A stretch of 64,000 nt of DNA from the NCBI GenBank assembly GCA_005883305.1, contig VBAC01000001.1, forward strand, positions 62,001-126,000, given 5' to 3'. Each line of letters starts with the position of its first letter. Position 1 is the first letter of the stretch. The DNA comes from Alphaproteobacteria bacterium (GTDB lineage Bacteria; Pseudomonadota; Alphaproteobacteria; Sphingomonadales; Sphingomonadaceae). Under the pieces are notes generated by a model that saw only the letters and a program-made list of their open reading frames with translations, did not search any database and had not been told where the DNA came from. Of this stretch, positions 9,192-23,501 are shown in pieces. The translations under genes and the position numbers were made by a program.

Positions 9192-9868
9192 ATGCGCTCC
9201 CCTGATAGAATTTGCAGGGTGCCCGGCATGGCCGTCTTACGCAAGCCGCTCCACCGGGACGGTTGCCGGGCTCCATCGGCGGCCACCGGCCTGCACGCCC
9301 GTCGAGCCCGGTTCCGGCTTGGTCGATTAGAAGCTTGTGAACAAAATCAGAACTTTTTGCTTTCCTACAGCCCCGTCCATGCGATAAATGATTCGCTCCG
9401 ACTGCGGACATGGAGCGTCGCCAATGTCTTCCCGCGCCTGTTCGAGACTTTCGCGAACCCCGGTTACACGCCGCCCGCCTTCCGGAATTCGCCCGAAAGC
9501 GCGCCAGGTCGTGAACTTCGTTGCCGCATGGCGCGCGCCCGCGCCGCACCCTTCGCGCAAAGCTCGGTTTTCTTCCTCATGGCCAGTGCGAACATTCGGA
9601 CCATTCGCGGCCGCGCGCGGGGCGCCGGAAAGCGGATCGCGGACCACCTCTTGGCAATCCTCAACTTCCTCAATTTATTTTGCGGATGGTCACGTTTTTT
9701 CTTCCCCATGGAAGCGGAAACTTCAGAAACTTCCGAGCCCGCGGCTGCGGTGTCGATCGATGAACGGACGGGCGCACGCGCCCTTTCTGCGTAAGCGCTC
9801 GTTCACCGCGCCCGGCTACATTGCGCTTCGCGTCTGAAATCCTATTTTAGGCGCGGAAGGGAATATCG
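9192..9868. other. Non-coding stretch of 677 bp
   Basis: No open frame here has a credible protein composition; those present are Arg/Ala/Pro-rich shadows. It holds a LexA-type box at 9339-9353 followed by a T-run, and a relatively AT-rich section around 9650-9710. It presumably contains the ftsH promoter near its right end. I found no RNA gene that I can name. Confidence 0.6.
9339..9353 (-). promoter_or_regulatory. Candidate LexA (SOS) box
   Basis: GAAC-N7-GAAC (equivalently GTTC-N7-GTTC on the minus strand) matches the direct-repeat LexA site of alphaproteobacteria. The nearest gene it could serve is the minus-strand gene starting at 9191. A single exact match can arise by chance. Confidence 0.45.
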
Positions 9869-11824
9869 ATGAGCGACGACAACCGCCCTGGCGGCGACAA
9901 GGAGCCTTCGGGCAACAACTGGATGAAGAGCCTGCTGATCTGGGCGGGGATCGTCCTGGCGCTGGTGCTGGTCGTCCAGGTCGTCGGTGGCGGCGCGAGC
10001 GCGACCGCGGGGGCGATGCCCTATTCCGATTTCCTCACCAAGGTCGACGAAGGGACGGTGCGAAGCGTTTCCATCGGCAAGGAGACGATCACCGGCCGGC
10101 TCAACGACAACACGACCTTCCGCACCAACATCGTCCCGGATCCGACGCTGACCCAGCGCCTCACCCAGAAGGGCGTGCGCTTCGACGGCCAGCCGGAGCC
10201 GACCACCAGCATCTGGATGTACGTCCTGATGCAGTCGCTTCCCTTCCTGCTCATCCTCGGAATCGCCTTCTTCGTGATGCGCCAGATGCAGAAGAACGCG
10301 GGCTCGGGCGCGATGGGCTTCGGCCGCTCCAAGGCCAAATTGCTGACCGAAAAGCACGGCCGGGTCACCTTCGACGACGTCGCCGGAATCGACGAGGCGC
10401 GCGAGGAGCTCCAGGAGATCGTCGAGTTCCTCAAGGATCCGACCAAATTCGCCCGCCTCGGCGGCAAGATTCCGAAGGGCGCTCTGCTGGTCGGCTCGCC
10501 CGGCACCGGCAAGACCCTGCTCGCCCGCGCCATCGCCGGCGAGGCGAACGTGCCCTTCTTCACCATCTCCGGCTCCGACTTCGTCGAGATGTTCGTCGGA
10601 GTCGGCGCGAGCCGGGTGCGCGACATGTTCGAGCAGGCCAAGAAGAACGCGCCCTGCATCGTCTTCATCGATGAGATCGACGCGGTCGGCCGCCATCGCG
10701 GCGCCGGCCTCGGCAACGGCAATGACGAGCGCGAGCAGACGCTGAACCAGCTGCTGGTGGAGATGGACGGCTTCGAGGCCAATGAGGGCATCATCATCAT
10801 CGCCGCCACCAACCGCCCCGACGTGCTCGATCCGGCGCTGCTTCGGCCGGGCCGCTTCGACCGGCAGGTGGTGGTGCCGCGCCCCGACATCGACGGGCGC
10901 GAGAAGATCCTGCTCGTCCACATGAAGAAGGTGCCGCTCGCGCCCGACGTCAGCGCGCGCACCATCGCCCGCGGCACGCCCGGCTTCTCGGGCGCCGATC
11001 TCGCCAATTTGGTCAACGAGGCCGCCTTGCTCGCCGCGCGCATGGGCAAGCGCCTGGTGGCGATGAACGAGTTCGAGCTTGCCAAGGACAAGGTGATGAT
11101 GGGCACCGAGCGCCGCTCGATGGTCATGACCGAGGACGAGAAGAAGATGACCGCCTATCACGAGGCGGGCCACGCGATCGTCGCCGTCCACGAGGCCGCG
11201 TCCGATCCGATCCACAAGGCGACGATCATCCCCCGCGGCCGGGCGCTCGGCATGGTGATGCGCCTGCCGGAGCGGGACAATTATTCCTATCACCGCGACA
11301 AGATGTACGCGAACCTCGCCGTCGCGATGGGCGGGCGAGTGGCCGAGGAGGTGATCTTCGGCTACGACAAGGTCTCCTCGGGGGCCTCCTCGGACATCCA
11401 GTATGCGACCGGCCTGGCGCGCGACATGGTCACCCGCTGGGGCATGTCCGACGAGATGGGGCCGCTCCAATATGCCGACGCCGACGAGGAGGTGTTCCTC
11501 GGCTATTCGGTCAACCGGCAGCGCAACATGTCGAACGAGACGGCCCAGGCGATCGACAAGGAGATCCGCCGGATCGTCGAGGAAGGCTATGCCCGCGCCA
11601 AGCATTTGCTGACCGAGCATGTCGACGAGCTCCACGCGCTCGCCAAGTCGCTGCTCGAGTTCGAGACGCTCTCGGGCGAGGAGATCAAGAAGGTGCTGGC
11701 CGGCGAGCCGATCGACCGCGGCGGCGATGCTTCGCAGCCTTCGCTCCCGACGGGCGGCGCCTCGATTCCGAAGACCCGCCGGCCCAAAAGCGGCATCGGC
11801 GGCCCGGCCCCCGCCGGAGCCTAG
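9869..11824 (+). CDS. ftsH: ATP-dependent zinc metalloprotease FtsH
   Basis: The 651-residue inner-membrane protease has two membrane segments (about 18-38 and 112-132) around a small periplasmic domain, an AAA domain with Walker A (GSPGTGKT, about 208-215) and Walker B (FIDEIDA), the second region of homology ([19 protein letters not shown]), and the zinc-binding HEAGH at about 431-435. It degrades unassembled membrane proteins and regulatory proteins. The second Walker A residue is Ser where FtsH usually has Pro; the catalytic Lys and Thr are intact. Start: ATG after GGAAGGGA. Its stop overlaps the convergent gene by four bases (CTAG). Confidence 0.97.
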   Translation: MSDDNRPGGDKEPSGNNWMKSLLIWAGIVLALVLVVQVVGGGASATAGAMPYSDFLTKVDEGTVRSVSIGKETITGRLNDNTTFRTNIVPDPTLTQRLTQKGVRFDGQPEPTTSIWMYVLMQSLPFLLILGIAFFVMRQMQKNAGSGAMGFGRSKAKLLTEKHGRVTFDDVAGIDEAREELQEIVEFLKDPTKFARLGGKIPKGALLVGSPGTGKTLLARAIAGEANVPFFTISGSDFVEMFVGVGASRVRDMFEQAKKNAPCIVFIDEIDAVGRHRGAGLGNGNDEREQTLNQLLVEMDGFEANEGIIIIAATNRPDVLDPALLRPGRFDRQVVVPRPDIDGREKILLVHMKKVPLAPDVSARTIARGTPGFSGADLANLVNEAALLAARMGKRLVAMNEFELAKDKVMMGTERRSMVMTEDEKKMTAYHEAGHAIVAVHEAASDPIHKATIIPRGRALGMVMRLPERDNYSYHRDKMYANLAVAMGGRVAEEVIFGYDKVSSGASSDIQYATGLARDMVTRWGMSDEMGPLQYADADEEVFLGYSVNRQRNMSNETAQAIDKEIRRIVEEGYARAKHLLTEHVDELHALAKSLLEFETLSGEEIKKVLAGEPIDRGGDASQPSLPTGGASIPKTRRPKSGIGGPAPAGA

Positions 11825-12927
11825 CCCAGAGCGCCGAGCGCGAGCAGCAGGACGAAGAAGATCATCGCCGCGAGGAAGGCGATGGCGAGCAATGCCGCCG
11901 TTCGCCACAGGGCGCTGAACCGGCCGAGCTGATAGGCGCCGCGCAGATCGCGGTAGATGTGGATCGGCGGCACGAAGGTGAAGGCCAGCCCTATCACCGC
12001 CTCGGGGACCCACAGCGCGCGAAGCAGGCTCAGCGTGACCAGGAACAGGCTCATGAACGCGATCGAATAGGTCACGAACACCACGTGATCGTAAGCGCGG
12101 TAGGCCCGGTAGCGCCGCCGGTGAAGGAACAGCAGCCACACGAAGGGCACCGAGATCGGGATCAGCGCCCAGGAGAATTTATAGGCGTTGGTCTCCAGCT
12201 TGTAGAGCAGCAGCGAGGGATTGTCCCGCGCCTTGCCGATCGCGTGATCGAGCCAAGCGAAGCCGGTGTCGATCTCCGCGTCGCTGAGATCGATCGTCCG
12301 GCTGGTGCGCTCCGGAGCCGCCGAGGGCACGAGCACGAAGGATTCGGCCGCTCCAATCGCCTGCCGCTGCTGGCGCAGCACTCGCAGCTGGGCGTCGATC
12401 GCCACGGTCGATTGGTGGCGGGCCGCGAGGGTCTCGCGCCGCTGCTGAAGGCTCGCGATGCTCTGGTCCAGCTGCCGTGTCTCGCGGGCGATTTCCGCCG
12501 CGGCCTCGGGGCTCGCCTCGGGCCGGGAGGGCGCTCCGAACGGCCCGCCGAGAACCGAGAAGACCGCGAACATCAGAAAGACCGAGAACAGGAACAGGGC
12601 GATCGGCGAGACGAAGCGGGCGCGCTCGCCGTGAATGTAGCGGCGGGTGAGCTCGCCGGGGCGCCAGGCGAGCAGGGGCAGGGTGCGCCAGATCTTGCCT
12701 TCGAAATGGAGCACGCCGTGAAGCAAATCGTGGAAGAAGGCGCCGAGCGTACGGTGGACGTGGCCCTGTTGCCCGCACCGATGGCAATAAGGTCCGGCAA
12801 GCTCGGCGCCGCAATTCAGGCAGTTCCCACCCTCGTCGTGCGTCGCCTCTCCCGCCTGCGGCTCGACCGCGCGGGCGATGACTCCGCCGGTAATCGCCTC
12901 GCCGACCCCTTCGATGCCCGAGACCAT
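11821..12927 (-). CDS. DUF3667 zinc-ribbon membrane protein
   Basis: The 368-residue protein has an N-terminal zinc ribbon ([18 protein letters not shown], two CxxC knuckles), then the conserved segment with FHDLLHG and [20 protein letters not shown] typical of DUF3667. A hydrophobic segment follows at about 125-145, then a coiled Gln/Arg-rich stretch (about 155-200) and three or more C-terminal membrane helices. The family's function is unknown. The start ATG follows GGAGAAGGGGGG. The gene is convergent with ftsH and divergent from nadD. Confidence 0.85.
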   Translation of the reverse strand: MVSGIEGVGEAITGGVIARAVEPQAGEATHDEGGNCLNCGAELAGPYCHRCGQQGHVHRTLGAFFHDLLHGVLHFEGKIWRTLPLLAWRPGELTRRYIHGERARFVSPIALFLFSVFLMFAVFSVLGGPFGAPSRPEASPEAAAEIARETRQLDQSIASLQQRRETLAARHQSTVAIDAQLRVLRQQRQAIGAAESFVLVPSAAPERTSRTIDLSDAEIDTGFAWLDHAIGKARDNPSLLLYKLETNAYKFSWALIPISVPFVWLLFLHRRRYRAYRAYDHVVFVTYSIAFMSLFLVTLSLLRALWVPEAVIGLAFTFVPPIHIYRDLRGAYQLGRFSALWRTAALLAIAFLAAMIFFVLLLALGALG

Positions 12928-12992
12928 GCGCCCCCCTTCTCCAGCTCATCATGGCGCAAGCGTGGCCCAGCGTCGAGATACCGTGCTAACGC

Positions 12993-13640
12993 GTGCCCAT
13001 GATCCTCACCGGCCTTCTCGGCGGCTCCTTCAACCCCGCGCATGGCGGGCACCGTCACATCAGCCTCGGCGCGATCGAAGCGCTGGGGCTGGACGAGGTG
13101 TGGTGGCTGGTCTCGCCCGGCAACCCACTGAAGCCAAAAGCGGGCATGGCGCCCTTGCCGGCGCGGCTGTCGTCGGCGCGGCGGCAAGCGCGCGGCGCGC
13201 CGATCCGGGTCACCGCGATCGAGCGCGAGCTGGGCACCGTCTACACGGCGGACACGCTGGCGGCGCTGGTCCGCCGCTACCCCGGGCGGCGCTTCGTCTG
13301 GCTGATGGGCGCCGACAATCTCGCCCAGTTCCACCTCTGGCGCGACTGGCGGAAAATCGCCTCGCTCGTGCCGATTGCGGTTGCGGGCCGTCCGGGCTAT
13401 GATGCGACCGCCCTAAAGGCACCGGCCTGGGGCTGGTTGCGGCGCTTCGTCCGGCCCGCCGCCATGGCGCGGAACTGGACGACGTGGAGACCGCCGGCGC
13501 TCGTGCTGCTTGATCTGCCGCCCGATCCGACATCCGCTACCGCCATCCGCGCCGCCGATCCCGATTGGCACGAAACCGCAAGGAAATCGTTTCACCCCAG
13601 GCCCATGCGCGACGGCGTAACGCGCAGGCCGATTACGTAA
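12993..13640 (+). CDS. nadD: Nicotinate-nucleotide adenylyltransferase
   Basis: The enzyme transfers AMP from ATP to nicotinate mononucleotide in NAD synthesis. The nucleotidyltransferase signature GSFNPAHGGH is at the N-terminus and a SATAIR motif near residue 180 corresponds to the ISSTxIR signature. The frame begins with GTG at 12993 and an ATG follows two codons later at 12999; either may be used. First gene of the nadD-rsfS-rlmH-envC cluster common in alphaproteobacteria. Confidence 0.93.
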   Translation: MPMILTGLLGGSFNPAHGGHRHISLGAIEALGLDEVWWLVSPGNPLKPKAGMAPLPARLSSARRQARGAPIRVTAIERELGTVYTADTLAALVRRYPGRRFVWLMGADNLAQFHLWRDWRKIASLVPIAVAGRPGYDATALKAPAWGWLRRFVRPAAMARNWTTWRPPALVLLDLPPDPTSATAIRAADPDWHETARKSFHPRPMRDGVTRRPIT

Positions 13641-13649
13641 GGAGGTATT

Positions 13650-14057
13650 TTGCCCCAAACAGCCCCCGCTCCGGTCAGCGACGGAGCCAATGAACGGTCC
13701 GAGGCGCTTCATGACCTCGTTCTTCGTTCGCTCGACGACGACAAGGCCGTGGAAGTCGTCTCCATTCCCTTGAACGGCAAATCGAACATCGCCGATTACA
13801 TGGTCATCGCCAGCGGGCGCTCGACCCGACAGGTGGCGTCGATGGCGCAGAAGCTCTCCGAGCGGATCAAGCGCGAGCTCGGCCGAAGCGTGCGCGTGGA
13901 GGGCCTGCCGGTCGCCGACTGGGTGCTGATCGACGCCGACGACGTAATCGTCCACCTGTTCCGGCCCGAGGTCAGGAGCTTCTACAATCTCGAGCGGATG
14001 TGGGCGTTCGAGGAGCGCGCCCCGGAAGAACGGGCGGCGGCGACCGCCGGCAGCTGA
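13650..14057 (+). CDS. rsfS: Ribosomal silencing factor RsfS
   Basis: This 135-residue RsfS/Iojap protein binds ribosomal protein uL14 and blocks joining of the subunits when nutrients are scarce. Family hallmarks are IADYMVIASGRSTRQVASMA and DWVLIDADDVIVHLFRPEVR followed by FYNLERMW. The start is TTG, supported by AAGGAGG ending five bases before it; there is no alternative ATG before the conserved domain. It lies nine bases after nadD and abuts rlmH. Confidence 0.94.
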   Translation: MPQTAPAPVSDGANERSEALHDLVLRSLDDDKAVEVVSIPLNGKSNIADYMVIASGRSTRQVASMAQKLSERIKRELGRSVRVEGLPVADWVLIDADDVIVHLFRPEVRSFYNLERMWAFEERAPEERAAATAGS

Positions 14058-14483
14058 TTGCTGCTCCACCTGATCGCCCGGGGGAAGATCGGCCGCGGGG
14101 CGGAGGCCGAGCTGGTCGAGCGCTATCTGGGGCGCATCACTTGGCCGGTGAAGGTCACCGAGCTGCCCGAAAGCGGCGGCAAGGCGCCGCCCCCGCCCGG
14201 ACCGGGCACGGTCACCATCCTGCTCGATGAAAAAGGCGAGGCTCTCGGATCGACCGACTTCGCCCGCAGGCTGGAGCGCTGGCGCGACGAGGGGCGGCGC
14301 GAGGCCCGCTTCCTGATCGGCGGCGCAGACGGCTTCGGCGAGGCGGAGCGGGCCGAAGCGGATCTATTGCTGTCGTTCGGCAAGGCGACCTGGCCGCACC
14401 TCCTCGCCCGGGCGATGCTCGCCGAGCAATTGTTCCGGGCGACGAGCATCCTTGCCAACCATCCCTATCATCGCGAAGGTTAG
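14058..14483 (+). CDS. rlmH: 23S rRNA (pseudouridine1915-N3)-methyltransferase RlmH
   Basis: This 141-residue SPOUT methyltransferase acts on pseudouridine 1915 of 23S rRNA in assembled ribosomes. It shows FLIGGADGFG (knot/SAM region) and the C-terminal signature LLSFGKATWPHLLARAMLAE ending in HPYHREG. The TTG start directly follows the rsfS stop codon, so it is likely translationally coupled. Length is close to the family norm of about 155. Confidence 0.94.
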   Translation: MLLHLIARGKIGRGAEAELVERYLGRITWPVKVTELPESGGKAPPPPGPGTVTILLDEKGEALGSTDFARRLERWRDEGRREARFLIGGADGFGEAERAEADLLLSFGKATWPHLLARAMLAEQLFRATSILANHPYHREG

Positions 14484-14485
14484 GC

Positions 14486-15643
14486 ATGCGCGCGCATGTA
14501 TCCCTGGCCGTCATCGCAGTGCTCGTGGCGGCGGCCGGCGCCGCGCGGGGCCAGGGCGAGGCGGATCGCAAGGCGCTCGAGCAGGCCCGGCAGGAGGCCG
14601 CCGAAGCCACGCAGCGTTTCCAGGCGCTCGATGCGCAGGCGCGGCGCGCGACCAGCGAGGCCGAGCGCGCCCGGGCCGCCGGCGAAGCGCTCGCCGCGCG
14701 GATCGAGGCGGCCGAGGCCGATCTCACCGCCGCCGAGCGCCGAATCGCCCTGATCGACGCGCAGCAGGCGGTGCAGCGCGCCCGGCTCGCGGAGCGGCAG
14801 GGGCCGATCGTAAGGTTGACCGCCGCGCTGCAGACGATGACGCGCCGCCCCGCCGCGCTCGCTCTGGTCCAGCCCGGCTCGATCCGCGACGCGGTCCATG
14901 TCCGCTCGCTGCTCGGGGCCGCCCTGCCGGAAATCCGGCGCCGAACCGCCGCCCTGCGCAGCGAGGTCCACGACAGCGCGCTTCTGCGCCGCCGTTCGGA
15001 GCTGGCCCGAAGCGAGCTCGACGCCAGCCGGGCCGCGCTCGGGCAGAGGCGGGCGGCGCTGGCCGCCTTCGAATCCGCCGAGCGGGTCCGCTCGCGCCGG
15101 CTCAGCGGCTTGGCGCTGAGCCAGGAGGACCGTGCGCTCGTCTACGGCGAGGAGGCGCAGGCGCTGCAGCACAGCATCGGCTCGGGCGAGCGCGAGGCGG
15201 CGCTCGCGGCGAGCCTGGGCGCCCTGCGCGGTCCGATCGCCCGCCCCGGGCCGCCGGAGGCGGGGGCCGAGGCGGAGCGGCTGCCTTATTCGCTGCCTGT
15301 CGAGGGGCGGGTGGTCACGGGGGTGGGAGAGATTTCCGACGGCGGAGTCCATTCCCGCGGCGTCACATTGCAGACTCGGGCGGAGGCGGAGGTGATCGCC
15401 CCGGCGGCCGGGCGCATCGTCTATGCCGCGCCTTTCCGGCGCTACGGCAAGGTCGTCATCATCGATCATGGCCGCGGCTGGATGACCGTGCTCACCGATC
15501 TCGGCAGTACCGGCGTTCGCAGGGGCCAGGTCGTCGCTCGCGGCGCCCCGATCGGCCGCGCCGGGCCGGGAACCCCGCGGGTCACGGTCGAGCTGCGCCA
15601 TGACGGGCGCCCGATCCCCTTCGCGCAGATGATCGGCGGCTAG
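14486..15643 (+). CDS. envC: EnvC-like murein hydrolase activator (degenerate LytM/M23)
   Basis: A signal peptide (residues 1-23) is followed by a long coiled-coil region (about 24-250, Ala/Glu/Arg-rich) and a C-terminal LytM/M23 domain (about 270-385). The M23 zinc ligands are not preserved: the HxxxD site reads HSRGVTL and the HxH site is replaced around LTDLGS. This fits EnvC-type proteins, which activate amidases for septal wall splitting rather than cut the wall themselves. It starts two bases after rlmH. An S41 C-terminal processing protease that often follows in relatives is absent; the convergent mipA gene overlaps its stop by four bases. Confidence 0.85.
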   Translation: MRAHVSLAVIAVLVAAAGAARGQGEADRKALEQARQEAAEATQRFQALDAQARRATSEAERARAAGEALAARIEAAEADLTAAERRIALIDAQQAVQRARLAERQGPIVRLTAALQTMTRRPAALALVQPGSIRDAVHVRSLLGAALPEIRRRTAALRSEVHDSALLRRRSELARSELDASRAALGQRRAALAAFESAERVRSRRLSGLALSQEDRALVYGEEAQALQHSIGSGEREAALAASLGALRGPIARPGPPEAGAEAERLPYSLPVEGRVVTGVGEISDGGVHSRGVTLQTRAEAEVIAPAAGRIVYAAPFRRYGKVVIIDHGRGWMTVLTDLGSTGVRRGQVVARGAPIGRAGPGTPRVTVELRHDGRPIPFAQMIGG

Positions 15644-16443
15644 CGGATGGTGAATTCGAAGAAGAGACCCGCGCCGCCTGAGAATTGGTCGCGCGAGCCC
15701 AGGTTGCGCACGATCGGCGAATCGGCGGCGTCGCCGACCAGCCGGTCGTAACCGAGATAGCCCTGCATGCCCCAATTGCGACCGAGCTTGTAGGTGAGCC
15801 CCGCCGCGGCGCCGACGGAGTAGAAGCCGCTGCTCGGATTGTAGGCGGGCAGGCCCGAGGCGACCGCCACCGCGGGAGTCACGCCGAAATAGGCGTCGTG
15901 ATAATTGTCGTCCGCCCACCGCGCCCGCGGGCCGATCGAAAAGACATAGGTATCCCGGTCGCGCACGACGAAATCGGCGCTGAGGTCGCTCACCAAACCT
16001 TCGTGGCCGCCGATACCTTTGCGAACCTCGGCCCTGAGGCGGAAATTCTGCGTCGGGAACAGCTCGACGAAGCCGCCGGCTTCGACGGTGAAGCCGACAT
16101 TGCCCACCGGCGCGCCGACATCGTCTTCCTCGCGCTCGGCCACGAACTCGACGGAGGGGCCGAAGTTGAACGCGTTGTCGCGCGAAAGCAGGGTGATGCC
16201 CAGGCCGTCGCCCGGCGCCGAGAAGTTCAGCGGCGATCCTTCGCGGCGAAAGCTGCCGATGAAATAGGGGAAGATGCCGTAATCGTCGGCGCCGACGAAC
16301 TTGGGATAGGCCTGCGCGCCGACGCCGGCCATGACCGTCGTGCCGCGGCCGCTATCCTGCGCGGCGGCGGGAGCGGGGAGGAGGGAGAGAGCAGCCGCGC
16401 CGAGCAGCGCGGCCCCGCGGAAAGGGATGAGTGCAGCGTTCAT
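15640..16443 (-). CDS. MipA/OmpV family outer membrane protein
   Basis: The 267-residue precursor has a signal peptide ending in PAPAAAQ. The rest alternates as a beta barrel: an early GVGAQAYPKFVGADDYGIFP segment, a FGPSVEF strand, and a C-terminal GLFFEFTIR strand with aromatic residues. These fit the MipA/OmpV family, some members of which scaffold murein enzymes; the role here is unknown. The stop codon overlaps the convergent envC stop in a shared CTAG. Confidence 0.87.
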   Translation of the reverse strand: MNAALIPFRGAALLGAAALSLLPAPAAAQDSGRGTTVMAGVGAQAYPKFVGADDYGIFPYFIGSFRREGSPLNFSAPGDGLGITLLSRDNAFNFGPSVEFVAEREEDDVGAPVGNVGFTVEAGGFVELFPTQNFRLRAEVRKGIGGHEGLVSDLSADFVVRDRDTYVFSIGPRARWADDNYHDAYFGVTPAVAVASGLPAYNPSSGFYSVGAAAGLTYKLGRNWGMQGYLGYDRLVGDAADSPIVRNLGSRDQFSGGAGLFFEFTIR

Positions 16444-16500
16444 GACCGGAGAACCCCCTGCTGTCGATTTCGTTGCGCCTCCAGCACAAAAAACGATTTT

Positions 16501-18651
<2,151 letters not shown>

Positions 18652-18656
18652 GCGCC

Positions 18657-19045
18657 CTATTGAGCCGCTGACGCGTCGCCGCGCAACTGCGCCGTGCGCG
18701 CCCGCGTGAGCCCGGCGCGGCAGCTATTGTAGGACATGGGCTCCATGCTTCCGCCGCGAGCCTCCTGATAGCCCTGGAGCGTGCAATGGGCGTCGCGGAA
18801 GGTCACCCAGGCGCGCTGGGCTTCGCGCAGCACCGCCTCGCTGGTCGGGCGGGTATCGGCCTGGCGGTCGAGCTCGGCGTCGTCGGCGCGGGCTCCGGCG
18901 ATCGCCTCGCGATAGGCGATGTTGAGTTCGCGGTCCGCAATCTCGAAATCGCGCGCGGCGCAGGCGTTCATCTCCACCTGCGTTTGCGGGTCGCGGCAAT
19001 CCTCGGCGGTCAGCGGCTGCGCGACCAGCGCGAGCGCGAGCACGA

Positions 19046-19049
<4 letters not shown>
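18657..19049 (-). CDS. LprI-like (DUF1311) secreted protein
   Basis: The 130-residue protein has a short signal peptide ([15 protein letters not shown]) and the DUF1311/LprI pattern: [18 protein letters not shown], then a helix with [10 protein letters not shown] near residue 80 in [15 protein letters not shown], and a final Cys in [10 protein letters not shown]. LprI of Mycobacterium tuberculosis inhibits lysozyme; most homologues are uncharacterised. It overlaps the end of scpA by four bases and precedes pccA by five, so it is probably co-transcribed with both, an odd partner for metabolic genes. Confidence 0.85.
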
Positions 19050-21190
<2,141 letters not shown>

Positions 21191-21196
21191 TCACTC

Positions 21197-21279
21197 GTTC
21201 CCCGGCGAAGGCCGGGGTCCAGTCCTAAACAGAGAACGGCGCGGGAGCGCCGCCTGGGCCCCGGCCTTCGCCGGGGAAC
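21197..21279. repeat. Intergenic palindromic repeat (GTTCCCCGGCGAAGGCCGGG type)
   Basis: The left arm GTTCCCCGGCGAAGGCCGGG and a near-perfect inverted right arm enclose about 30 bases. It fills the gap between mce and scpA. Related to the repeat at 55898-56049. Confidence 0.8.
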
Positions 21280-21288
21280 TGAGAAAGG

Positions 21289-21711
21289 TCAATGGCCCTC
21301 ACCCTTCGGACTCTCCATGATCTCGGTCAGAACGCCGCCCATGTCCCTGGGGTGGAGGAAGAAGATCGGAGTCCCATGCGCGCCGATGCGCGGCTCGCCG
21401 AGAACCTTGGCGCCCTTGCTTTCGAACCACGCCTTGGCCTCGTGGATGTCGGGCACCTCGTAGCAGATGTGATGCTGCCCGCCCGCCGGGTTCTTGGCAA
21501 GGAAGCCGTGGATCGGCGAGTCCGGCCCAAGCGGCTCGATCAGCTCGATCTGGCTGTTGGGCGTATCGACGAAGCAGACTTTCACGCCCTGCGCGGGCAG
21601 GTCGAACGGCTCGCGGATCACCTCCGCCCCCATCACGTCGCGATAGAAGGCGATCGAGGCGACGATCGAGGGGGTGGCGACCCCGACATGGTTGAGGCGG
21701 CCGAGCTTCAT
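21289..21711 (-). CDS. mce: Methylmalonyl-CoA epimerase
   Basis: The 140-residue vicinal-oxygen-chelate protein converts (S)- to (R)-methylmalonyl-CoA for the mutase. It shows LGRLNHVGVATPSI (first metal His), QIELIEPLGPDSPI, GGQHHICYEVPDI and a final FFLHPRDMGGVLTEI. Its start overlaps the stop of the small membrane-protein gene upstream by four bases. Context with scpA and pccB confirms the assignment. Confidence 0.95.
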   Translation of the reverse strand: MKLGRLNHVGVATPSIVASIAFYRDVMGAEVIREPFDLPAQGVKVCFVDTPNSQIELIEPLGPDSPIHGFLAKNPAGGQHHICYEVPDIHEAKAWFESKGAKVLGEPRIGAHGTPIFFLHPRDMGGVLTEIMESPKGEGH

Positions 21712-21956
21712 ATCGAATCCCGAAGTCCAAGGTTGAAGAGCAAGTCGGCCGCGACAAGACCGACGGCGATCAGGCTGAGCATGTGCAGGGCCATCAGCAC
21801 TCCGAACCGCGATCCGTTGTCCGCGCGGTTGAGATAGGTACGGTACAGCGGCAGCCGTCCCTCTCTGAAACCGCGCAGGACCCGCCAGCCGATCAGCGGC
21901 ACCAAAGCAAGCGCGACGAGACCGACGAGCAGATCGTCATAGGGGGATATTGTCAT
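21708..21956 (-). CDS. Small membrane protein in the propionyl-CoA operon
   Basis: The 82-residue protein has two probable membrane helices (about 9-27, [20 protein letters not shown], and 53-75, [20 protein letters not shown]) joined by a basic loop with [20 protein letters not shown]. It overlaps the end of pccB by 20 bases and the start of mce by four, so it is translated within the operon. I do not recognise the family; co-translation suggests a conserved position rather than chance. Confidence 0.7.
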   Translation of the reverse strand: MTISPYDDLLVGLVALALVPLIGWRVLRGFREGRLPLYRTYLNRADNGSRFGVLMALHMLSLIAVGLVAADLLFNLGLRDSI

Positions 21957-23463
21957 GCTTCTTCCACGGGTTCTCGAGCCGCTTGTCGCGCAGTTTCCTG
22001 AGGCCCAGCGCGATCCTCCGCCGCGTGGAGTGCGGCATGATCACCTCGTCGATGAAGCCCTTGCTCGCCGCGACGAACGGATTGGCGAAGCGGGCTTCAT
22101 ATTCGGCGGTGCGCTCGGCGATCTCCTCGGGCGTCTTTCCGCGGAAGATGATCTCCACCGCGCCCTTGGCGCCCATCACCGCGATTTCCGCCGTCGGCCA
22201 GGCGTAGTTCAAGTCGCCGCGCAAATGCTTGCTCGCCATCACGTCGTAGGCGCCGCCATAGGCCTTGCGCGTGATCACGGTGATCTTCGGCACGGTCGCC
22301 TCGGCATAGGCGAACAGCAATTTGGCGCCGTTCTTGATGATCCCTTCATGCTCCTGCGCGACGCCCGGAAGGAAGCCGGGCACGTCGACGAAGGTGATGA
22401 TCGGAATGTCGAACGCGTCGCAGAAGCGCACGAAGCGCGCGGCCTTCTTCGACGATTTGATGTCGAGCACCCCGGCGAGCACCACCGGCTGGTTGGCGAC
22501 GATTCCGATCGTTCGCCCCTCCACGCGGGCGAAGCCGGTGATGATGTTCGCGGCGTGCGCCGGCTGGATCTCGAAGAAGTCGCCGTCGTCGACGGTTTTG
22601 CGGATCAGCTCGTGCATGTCGTAGGGCTTGGCGGCGCTGTCCGGGATCAAGGTGTCGAGGCTGTCGTCGGTCCGGTCCCAGGGGTCGTGGCAGGGCCGCT
22701 CGGGCAGATCGTGGCGGTTTGAGAGCGGCAGGAAATCGAAGAAGTCGCGGGTCGCGAGCAATGCGTCGATGTCGTTCTCGAACGCCACGTCGGCCACGCC
22801 CGACTTGGTCGTGTGGGTGACCGCGCCGCCCAACTCCTCCTGCGTCACCACCTCGTTGGTGACGGTCTTCACCACGTCCGGGCCGGTGACGAACATATAG
22901 CTCGAATCCTTCACCATGAAGATGAAGTCGGTCATCGCGGGCGAATAGACCGCGCCACCGGCGCAGGGGCCCATGATCAGGCTGATCTGCGGGATCACGC
23001 CGGAAGCCAGCACATTGCGCTGGAACACCTCGGCATAGCCGGCGAGGCTGGCGACGCCCTCCTGGATTCGCGCGCCGCCGCTGTCGTTGAGGCCGATCAC
23101 CGGAGCGCCGACCTTCATCGCCATGTCCATGACCTTGCATATCTTCTGCGCGTGGCGCTCGCTCAGGGAGCCGCCGAACACGGTAAAATCCTGGGCGAAG
23201 ACGAACACCAGCCGGCCGTTTATCGTGCCCGACCCCGTGACCACGCCGTCGCCCGGGATCTTCTGCTTCTCCATGCCGAAGTCGACGCAATTATGCTCGA
23301 CGTACATGTCATATTCTTCGAGGCTTCCAGGATCGAGCAGCACGGTCAGCCGCTCGCGCGCGGTCAGGCGGCCCTTGGCGTGCTGAGCCGCGATCCTCTT
23401 CTCGCCGCCCCCAAGGCGCGCCTGCTCGCGGCGCCGCTCCAGCTCTTCGATCGTCGTGCCCAT
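21937..23463 (-). CDS. pccB: Propionyl-CoA carboxylase, beta (carboxyltransferase) subunit
   Basis: The 508-residue subunit transfers the carboxyl group from biotin on PccA to propionyl-CoA. The ATG at 23463 ([14 protein letters not shown]) is preferred because the open frame upstream runs into a repeat. Carboxyltransferase motifs include [25 protein letters not shown], the [15 protein letters not shown] oxyanion segment and a second-domain [14 protein letters not shown]. Together with pccA, mce and scpA it defines the propionate route. Confidence 0.95.
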   Translation of the reverse strand: MGTTIEELERRREQARLGGGEKRIAAQHAKGRLTARERLTVLLDPGSLEEYDMYVEHNCVDFGMEKQKIPGDGVVTGSGTINGRLVFVFAQDFTVFGGSLSERHAQKICKVMDMAMKVGAPVIGLNDSGGARIQEGVASLAGYAEVFQRNVLASGVIPQISLIMGPCAGGAVYSPAMTDFIFMVKDSSYMFVTGPDVVKTVTNEVVTQEELGGAVTHTTKSGVADVAFENDIDALLATRDFFDFLPLSNRHDLPERPCHDPWDRTDDSLDTLIPDSAAKPYDMHELIRKTVDDGDFFEIQPAHAANIITGFARVEGRTIGIVANQPVVLAGVLDIKSSKKAARFVRFCDAFDIPIITFVDVPGFLPGVAQEHEGIIKNGAKLLFAYAEATVPKITVITRKAYGGAYDVMASKHLRGDLNYAWPTAEIAVMGAKGAVEIIFRGKTPEEIAERTAEYEARFANPFVAASKGFIDEVIMPHSTRRRIALGLRKLRDKRLENPWKKHDNIPL

Positions 23464-23501
23464 GGGGCGGGTCTTATGCGCCGGAAAGCGGGGAGGCAAC
23501 A

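Noticed and set aside
9111-9837. Two plus-strand frames of 149-227 codons in the gap before ftsH
   Set aside because: Arg/Ala/Pro-rich composition without motifs or ribosome sites; they overlap the minus-strand gene or each other.
9842-12139. 765-codon minus-strand frame opposite ftsH
   Set aside because: Repetitive Arg/Asp/Leu/His shadow of ftsH with no motif; ftsH is certain.
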